A DNA stretch of 12,290 nt from Bacteroidales bacterium (lineage in GTDB: Bacteria > Bacteroidota > Bacteroidia > Bacteroidales > P3), in the NCBI GenBank assembly GCA_016281475.1, contig JAEEIS010000119.1, forward strand, positions 1 to 12,290, given 5' to 3'. A model generated the notes under the pieces. That model saw nothing but the letters and a program-made list of their open reading frames with translations, did no database searches and was not told where the DNA came from. The position numbers and the translations under genes are program-made. This document shows positions 1-4,412 of the stretch, piece by piece (position 1 is the first letter of the stretch; each line of letters starts with the position of its first letter).

Positions 1-1
1 A

Positions 2-127
2 AAGGATGGTTTTGCGGGAAAGGCAGTAGCCGTACTCCAACAGGTGGCATCAGCAATTTTTGAGGAGACCTGCTCGGCTCTCTTTTTGAGACCAGCTGTG
101 CCTCTTCTGGTAAAAAATCAGTCCTAA
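2..127 (+). CDS. C-terminal fragment of an unrecognised reading frame, probably a mobile-element protein
   Basis: The frame starting at base 2 is open from the window edge to a TAA at 125-127, giving about 41 residues that end in LLVKNQS. I do not recognise the protein. It is probably mobile-element encoded because its stop codon lies inside a 22-nt sequence (119-140) that recurs in inverted orientation near the other end of the window; a transposase stop inside or beside the terminal repeat is common in compact insertion sequences. The tail is alanine- and leucine-rich and does not resemble the end of an IS30 transposase, so this is probably not the same element as the IS30 gene at the right edge. 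With only 41 codons visible, it could also be chance open frame. Confidence 0.35.
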   Translation, partial: KDGFAGKAVAVLQQVASAIFEETCSALFLRPAVPLLVKNQS

Positions 128-140
128 ATCAAACTAGAGC
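119..140. repeat. Terminal inverted repeat (right end) of the left mobile element
   Basis: This 22-nt sequence begins CAGTCCTAAATC and ends ACTAGAGC. Its reverse complement matches 11947-11968 at 19 of 22 positions, with identical ends (GCTCTAGTT and TAGGACTG). The orientation places an element to the left of this site. No target-site duplication can be assigned because the other end of the element is outside the window. Bases 141-256 that follow are AT-rich spacer in which I found no convincing promoter. Confidence 0.6.
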
Positions 141-259
141 GATATCTATATAATATTGTTCTATGAATTAATAATTTACGACAAGATAAAACAAAATAGA
201 TTGGTCATTTTAGGGAGGAGCAGGAGTTCCCGTGTGAAATAAATTGTGAATAATACATG

Positions 260-265
260 AAAGGG
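260..265 (+). promoter_or_regulatory. Purine-rich ribosome-binding-like site that favours the ATG at 272
   Basis: AAAGGG lies 6 nt upstream of the ATG at 272 and downstream of the alternative in-frame ATG at 257. Starting at 272 also gives a typical signal peptide beginning MKK. Shine-Dalgarno use is weak in Bacteroidota, so this is supporting rather than decisive evidence. Confidence 0.4.
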
Positions 266-271
266 TTTATT

Positions 272-856
272 ATGAAGAAATATTACATTAGACTTTTATT
301 GATAGCGTTAGTGCTGCAGGTTAGCAATATAGGAGAGGTGCGGGCTCAACGGCCGGTAGGAGACACGTTGCCATGTCCGACTATGGATTCCTCGTACTTC
401 CTATATATTTATGACTGGTGCCTGATGATGGAGGACACGACGTTGAAGGCATCGCTCTATGACAGACTTGTGCCTTACGGGGTGCCGAATCCCGCGGAGC
501 AATGTACCTATGCCAGCGACTATTTCGAGGGCAATTATAGAGCCGGCAGTCAGATGTACACCAGCAGGCCGATAAAGATTTTGGGTATTGCGGCCTGCGC
601 GGAACGAGAGGAGGCATACCCTATATCTGGTGTCCTCAATACGTTGGACACGACATTGGCGGGACGCTTCACCGACTCGCTGATACTCTATAAGGCAACA
701 GCTAAAGGCCCGCAGTGGATGGCGGCAGGGCCGTGGAGAATAGAATATCCACATAGGTACGTTGTCCTCCCTGAGCGTAATGAGTTTCCAAGTCCTGTGT
801 CGGGGATGCCCCCCGGGTTTATGACACTATTCCTAAGGCCGCGTTGTATGAGGTGA
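272..856 (+). CDS. Secreted T9SS-sorted protein, N-terminal part of a frameshifted gene
   Basis: The product starts with a signal peptide: MKKYY, a hydrophobic stretch at about residues 7-17, and a probable cleavage after VRA (residue 25). A body with no domain I can name follows, containing DTLPCP, an aromatic-rich segment, AACAE and GPWRIEYPHRYVVLP. An in-frame ATG at 257 would add five residues, but the signal peptide and AAAGGG site favour 272. The frame stops at 856 without any sorting domain. The next frame (open from 784) carries a fibronectin III domain and a T9SS C-terminal domain but no signal peptide. The two halves together make a complete secreted protein of about 480 residues, so this is most simply the first half of one gene broken by a -1 shift near the C6 run at 809-814. 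Function unknown; probably surface-bound or secreted. Confidence 0.75.
   Translation: MKKYYIRLLLIALVLQVSNIGEVRAQRPVGDTLPCPTMDSSYFLYIYDWCLMMEDTTLKASLYDRLVPYGVPNPAEQCTYASDYFEGNYRAGSQMYTSRPIKILGIAACAEREEAYPISGVLNTLDTTLAGRFTDSLILYKATAKGPQWMAAGPWRIEYPHRYVVLPERNEFPSPVSGMPPGFMTLFLRPRCMR
809..814 (+). other. Homopolymer C6, likely frameshift site
   Basis: Six C residues followed by GGG lie inside the 784-853 interval where both frames are open. One additional base here would join the upstream and downstream frames into one reading frame. The change could be a real one-base deletion, a sequencing or assembly error at the homopolymer, or, less likely, a -1 slippery site. Confidence 0.55.
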
Positions 857-1713
857 TATTTGATAAGCCGCAGGTGGTGGTAGACTCGTTCATAGTGATA
901 GGTACGTCGAACAATAATACGAAGACAGCAGTGCGCCCATCGCAAAATGGACCCTACACACTTTTCTGGGACCGTAACAGGACACTTTATTGGAGTCTGC
1001 TGTCGTTTGCAGACGAGCCGGATACCAACAATATTTCATGGTTCAAATATAAACATTATCCTTGGAGGAGAGAAGGCCCCGGAATATCATGGTTGGCCCG
1101 AGTCCGAGAGCCGAGATGGATGCGGTTTGCCCGAATAATATTCCCCATCATCGACCCAGAGTTTGACACGGTGCTGTGCGATGCGGTGAGCGACGTGCGG
1201 CTGATTGAGGCGACGGACACGACGCTGACGCTGGCGTGGAACGGGGGCAACGACGTGCAGTGGGAAGTGCAGTATATGGAGGTGAACGGCTGGGACGTGC
1301 TGACGGAGACGACGAACGTGCCGATGGTGACGTTGACGGGGCTGCGTGAGCGTACGAACTACGTGGCGCGGGTGCGCGGCATGTGCGAGTGGGACACGGA
1401 GTATGGCGCATGGAGCGAGTGGCTGGACGTGTACACGGGCGCGCACCACGATGACCCAGACCCAGTGGGGATAGGCAATCTGGGCCGTTTCACGCAGATG
1501 ATGCCGAATCCGGCGAGGGGGCAGGTGACGGTGCTGTCGAGCTACAGGCTGAGCCACGTGGTGGTGTACGACCTACAGGGTCACGCTGTGCTGGAGCAGG
1601 AGGCCGAGGGGCTGACGGCCACCTTCGAAGTGAGCACGTTGGCGAAGGGGGTATACGTGGTGGCCATCCACACGCCCGCAGGCATCGCCACGAAGCGGTT
1701 GGTGGTAGAATGA
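844..1713 (+). CDS. Fibronectin III and T9SS sorting-domain part of the frameshifted gene
   Basis: Numbered from the TTG at 844 (289 residues). Residues 1-112 continue the unknown N-terminal domain. Residues about 114-196 form a fibronectin type III domain (VSDVRLIEATDTTLTLAW, then EVQYM, TGLRERTNYVARVRG and WSEWLDV). Residues about 212-289 are a T9SS type A C-terminal sorting domain, with PNPARG at 221-226, VVVYDLQGHAV at 239-249 and a final GVYVVAI to KRLVVE strand pair. That domain directs passage of the outer membrane through the type IX system and is normally cleaved. The frame is open from 784, there is no signal peptide, and TTG is a weak start, so independent translation is doubtful. 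The gene is convergent with the transporter at 1760; the 46-bp gap holds no obvious terminator. Confidence 0.8.
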   Translation: MYEVIFDKPQVVVDSFIVIGTSNNNTKTAVRPSQNGPYTLFWDRNRTLYWSLLSFADEPDTNNISWFKYKHYPWRREGPGISWLARVREPRWMRFARIIFPIIDPEFDTVLCDAVSDVRLIEATDTTLTLAWNGGNDVQWEVQYMEVNGWDVLTETTNVPMVTLTGLRERTNYVARVRGMCEWDTEYGAWSEWLDVYTGAHHDDPDPVGIGNLGRFTQMMPNPARGQVTVLSSYRLSHVVVYDLQGHAVLEQEAEGLTATFEVSTLAKGVYVVAIHTPAGIATKRLVVE

Positions 1714-1759
1714 GATACTTGTGATACGTGCGGTTGAAGGAACAGGTAGAGTTAAGTAT

Positions 1760-2950
1760 TTAGCGCAGCTTGTTGCGGAGGAAGTGGCCTTTGACGTAGA
1801 GCCAGAAGCCTAGAAAACCTGCCAAATTGACAGCCCATGCCGTCCAAAAGGCGGCGGAGTAGCCGTAATGCTCAGAAAGGATGCCACCCAGGAGGATGCC
1901 GAGTCCGACACCCACATCCCACGCCACGAGGATGGAACTGTTGGCGGTGCCACGCTGGTTGTGCTCGGCAAGGTTGACAAACATGTTTTGATAGGCCGGA
2001 TACATGTGTCCGTTGCCCAACCCGATGACAAGGGCCGCGCCGTAGTAGCCGACGGCATTGGGCAGGGCGGCAAAAAGAAGGTAGCCGCAAAGCGACACAC
2101 AGACCCCGATGGAGGCATTGTAGGCGATACGGCCCTGACGCAACGCCTTGTTGCCTTGCAGTCGCGAAAGGATAAGCCCCAGCGAGAGGAGCAGGAAGAA
2201 GGTGCCCGAGCCGCCTTCGATGCCGAGCCGTTCCTTGCCGTAGATGGCCACATAGGTGGACATGACACCGTAGGAGAAGGCAAAGCAGACCATGGTGAGG
2301 GCCTCGCTCGTACCCTTGAGGAGGAAGAAACGGTCGAGCGATATCTTCTGCTTGTCTTTGACAAGGGGACGGGACTTGGATTGGACGGTGGTGTCGATAA
2401 GCAGCCCGAGGGTTGCCACTATCATGGCAAGCCAGAAGATAATGTCGAAATTGTGGGTGGTGGTGTAGATCCATATTGCCACGGTGGGGCTGATGGCTGA
2501 GGCGAGGTTGTTGCTGAGGCCGTAGAGCCCTATGCCCTCGGTGCGACGGGAGGAGGGTAGCACGTCGATGGCCATGGTGCTGTTGGCGACGGTGGCAAAG
2601 CCGAAGGGCAGGCCGTGGGTGGTGCGCACGATGGCAAAAAGCATGAGCGAGCCCGCCGCCACATAGCCCACAAAAAAGAGGGTGAAGATGGTGAAACTGA
2701 TGAGCAGCACCATCTTGCGGGGGAAGCTGTCGACGACGTAGCCGCTGAACAGTCGCGCCACCAACGCCATCAGGGCATAGCCGAAGAGGACGGTGCCAAT
2801 GGTGTCGTTGTCGGCACCGAAATACTCGCTGAGGTAGATGGGCAGCAGCGGAGTGAGCAGCATGAAGGAGAAGAAAATCATAAAATTGGCCACCCACACC
2901 TTAGTGTAGTTGGCGTTCCAGAGTCGTTCTTGCGGTTGGGGGGTGGACAT
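1760..2950 (-). CDS. MFS transporter, substrate unknown
   Basis: The 396-residue product is an inner-membrane major facilitator with the expected length and repeated hydrophobic segments for about 12 helices. Helix 1 is near residues 18-38 (WVANFMIFFSFMLLTPLLP). The loop 2-3 signature motif A is at 70-79 (GYVVDSFPRK, matching GxxxDxxGRK except for the central glycine). The middle loop near residues 190-210 is charged (KSRPLVKDKQK), as expected between the two six-helix halves. The start at 2950 was chosen because the 13 extra codons up to 2989 are read from the heptad repeat in the spacer and would add a non-native IFNFQFSIP. The family resembles drug or sugar efflux facilitators, but nothing visible fixes the substrate. 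It is 61 bp downstream of luxR on the same strand and may be cotranscribed with it. Confidence 0.9.
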   Translation of the reverse strand: MSTPQPQERLWNANYTKVWVANFMIFFSFMLLTPLLPIYLSEYFGADNDTIGTVLFGYALMALVARLFSGYVVDSFPRKMVLLISFTIFTLFFVGYVAAGSLMLFAIVRTTHGLPFGFATVANSTMAIDVLPSSRRTEGIGLYGLSNNLASAISPTVAIWIYTTTHNFDIIFWLAMIVATLGLLIDTTVQSKSRPLVKDKQKISLDRFFLLKGTSEALTMVCFAFSYGVMSTYVAIYGKERLGIEGGSGTFFLLLSLGLILSRLQGNKALRQGRIAYNASIGVCVSLCGYLLFAALPNAVGYYGAALVIGLGNGHMYPAYQNMFVNLAEHNQRGTANSSILVAWDVGVGLGILLGGILSEHYGYSAAFWTAWAVNLAGFLGFWLYVKGHFLRNKLR

Positions 2951-2957
2951 GGGAATC

Positions 2958-2978
2958 GAAAATTGAAAATTGAAAATT
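2958..2978. repeat. Heptad tandem array (GAAAATT x3) before the MFS start
   Basis: Three exact copies of GAAAATT lie 7 bp upstream (minus-strand sense) of the transporter ATG and are followed on the plus strand by GGCTGCCGC. A related array with a nearly identical flank (GGCTGACGC) lies before the hemerythrin gene at 4353-4386. It makes the ribosome landing region AT-rich. Confidence 0.8.
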
Positions 2979-2997
2979 GGCTGCCGCAATCATTTGT

Positions 2998-3025
2998 CTA
3001 ATCACTAATCACTAATTACTAATAA
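2998..3025. repeat. Heptad tandem array (CTAATNA x4) over the luxR stop
   Basis: Four 7-nt units lie in tandem on the plus strand: CTAATCA, CTAATCA, CTAATTA and CTAATAA. The TAG stop of the luxR-type gene (3012-3014) lies inside the array, so the last residues of that protein (LISN) are encoded by the repeat. Confidence 0.8.
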
Positions 3026-3593
3026 GGTTGTGGAGCATGGCGTAGACGGCCAGACCGGCGACGGATTTGATGCCGGTTTTGTGGGTGATGTTTTTGCGGT
3101 GGGTGTTGACGGTGTGGATGGAGATGTGCAGGCGGTCGGCAATCTCTTTGCTGCTACAGCCCTGTGCCACAAGGAGGAGGACCTCGGTTTCACGATCGCT
3201 GAGTTCGTAGCTTTCGGTGGCAGCATCGCTGTCGGCCTGGCAACACTCATGGAGGAGTTGCGAGACATGGCTGCCCTGCTCGCGAATGTCGAGGACTGTG
3301 CGGAAGGCATCGAGCAGCTGCGGGGCAACATATTGATAGACCAACGCCACGACGGCCATGGAAGGACGGGCCTGAGTGAGGGCGGCGAGCTGCATACGCG
3401 TCGGAGAGGGAATGAGGGTGGGATTGAGCAGGATGAGGTCGGGCTGCAGGCGCGCAAGCCGCTGGGGAAGGTCGGCAGGATAGTCACGCAGGGGTGCAAG
3501 AAGGGCGAACTGGTCGCGGTCGAGCAACGACTCGATGCCGGCACGGATGATGTCGGAGGGTTCGACTATGAGTAGGTTGGCCTTGGGCTTCAT
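3012..3593 (-). CDS. LuxR-type regulator with degenerate receiver domain
   Basis: The 193-residue product has a receiver-like N-terminal domain (about 5-118) and a canonical LuxR/NarL helix-turn-helix at 131-190 (LSDRETEVLLLVAQG, then SSKEIADRLHISIHTVNTHRKNI), so DNA binding is expected. The receiver lacks its phosphorylation residues: the usual acidic pair after strand 1 is E11-P12 (IVEPSD) and the phospho-acceptor position is N57 in PDLILLNPTL instead of aspartate. No switch lysine is recognisable. It is therefore probably not controlled by classical phosphotransfer. Adjacent cysteines C117-C118 (HECC) sit near the end of the receiver. Its ATG overlaps the stop of the hemerythrin gene (ATGA), suggesting coupled translation and a joint role. 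Targets are unknown; the downstream transporter and its own operon are candidates. Confidence 0.88.
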   Translation of the reverse strand: MKPKANLLIVEPSDIIRAGIESLLDRDQFALLAPLRDYPADLPQRLARLQPDLILLNPTLIPSPTRMQLAALTQARPSMAVVALVYQYVAPQLLDAFRTVLDIREQGSHVSQLLHECCQADSDAATESYELSDRETEVLLLVAQGCSSKEIADRLHISIHTVNTHRKNITHKTGIKSVAGLAVYAMLHNLISN

Positions 3594-4351
3594 GGCATGG
3601 GGTGTTGCGGAGCGTCTCCGTTGATGACAATATTGATATTCAGTGCCTGACGGATGTATGGTATGAGCAGTTTCTCTTCGAGCAGGGCGTGCTTCTCGAG
3701 GTCGGACGAGAGCTGCATGATGCCAAAGACCAACTCGTTGAGTTCCTCAGTGAGGCATTCGCCGGGGATGTATTTGAGCACGATGCCTGAAAGGTCGGAG
3801 AGGCGGTCGACGAGGTCGGAATGGTTGTGGGAAAGGTGGGAAGACTGCTTGATTGCCGGCGTGTCGCGGGTGACATCCTTACCTGATTGCTTGATGGTTT
3901 GAGCGGACGATGCATCAAGCAGGGGGAAGATGTACTGCTCCTCGTAGGCGAAATGGTCTTGCACCTCGTGCTCGTAGTCGGCAAAAAACTGGCGCAGGAT
4001 GGCACCGTAGCGATCGCCTGCATGGGAGGCAACGTTGAGGAGGTGGCGCTTGATGTGGGGAAGCCTCTCGTTGAGATAATAGTGGTGGGACGATTGCAGG
4101 TAGGGCACGAGGGGCTGCAGGTTAGTGGCGGCAAGGGTATCGGGGTCGGGCAGGTAGCCCGCAAAGGTGTAGACATTGAAGATGAGCAACACAAAGTCGA
4201 CATCGAGACGGTAGCGGTCGCAGACTTCTTTGACGCTCTGCTCGCCAAAACCGAGTCGGATGCCCAGACGCGGCAGGACCAGCAGCAGCGAGTGGTTGGC
4301 AGACACTACGTCGGCCATTTTCATTCGGGGAGTAAAAAGGTGGCGTTCCAT
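3590..4351 (-). CDS. Hemerythrin-domain di-iron protein (YtfE/ScdA-like)
   Basis: The 253-residue cytoplasmic protein has two four-helix-bundle half-sites with all expected ligands visible: H89 or H90 (SSHHYYLNERLP), H133 and E137 (HFAYEE), H177 (HNHSDL), and H221 and E225 (EKHALLEEKLLIP). The order H, HxxxE, H, HxxxE is that of RIC/YtfE proteins, which help restore iron-sulfur clusters after nitric oxide or oxidative damage. The N-terminal 60 residues (LGIRLGFGEQSVKEVC) resemble the ScdA N-terminal domain but lack its adjacent cysteine pair. The loop between E137 and H177 is long and carries an insertion (about residues 153-170) bounded by two IKQS copies, matching a repeat elsewhere in the window. 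The stop overlaps the luxR-type start. Alternatives are an oxygen or NO sensor feeding that regulator. Confidence 0.88.
   Translation of the reverse strand: MERHLFTPRMKMADVVSANHSLLLVLPRLGIRLGFGEQSVKEVCDRYRLDVDFVLLIFNVYTFAGYLPDPDTLAATNLQPLVPYLQSSHHYYLNERLPHIKRHLLNVASHAGDRYGAILRQFFADYEHEVQDHFAYEEQYIFPLLDASSAQTIKQSGKDVTRDTPAIKQSSHLSHNHSDLVDRLSDLSGIVLKYIPGECLTEELNELVFGIMQLSSDLEKHALLEEKLLIPYIRQALNINIVINGDAPQHPMP
3843..3895. repeat. Copy of a dispersed repeat inside the hemerythrin gene
   Basis: Bases 3847-3881 match 9435-9469 at 30 of 35 positions, the shared core being CCGGCGTGT followed by GGTGACAT. The segment is bounded by an 11-nt direct repeat, GAYTGCTTGAT, at 3843-3853 and 3885-3895 (period 42 nt, 14 codons). 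It is read in frame as K-D-V-T-R-D-T-P-A-I-K-Q-S. Confidence 0.65.
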
Positions 4352-4352
4352 T

Positions 4353-4386
4353 GAAATTGAGTATTGAGTATTGAAAATTGAGAATT
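4353..4386. repeat. Heptad tandem array (GARWATT) before the hemerythrin start
   Basis: One 6-nt and four 7-nt units are in tandem: GAAATT, GAGTATT, GAGTATT, GAAAATT and GAGAATT, followed by GGCTGACGC. The array abuts the ATG at 4351 and fills much of the 61-bp spacer to murF-alr. It shares unit type and flank with 2958-2978. Confidence 0.75.
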
Positions 4387-4412
4387 GGCTGACGCGGTTA
4401 CCCTAACCTCTA

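Noticed and set aside
809..814. Programmed -1 frameshift making a full-length T9SS protein
   Set aside because: The C run could slip, but I see no convincing downstream stimulatory structure, and programmed shifting in this cargo type is not something I know of. A base deletion or sequencing error is simpler.
2951..2989. N-terminal extension of the MFS transporter
   Set aside because: The extra 13 residues are read from the GAAAATT heptad array; the ATG at 2950 gives a normal N-terminus.
2958..3025. CRISPR-like array
   Set aside because: The repeats are contiguous 7-nt units with no spacers.
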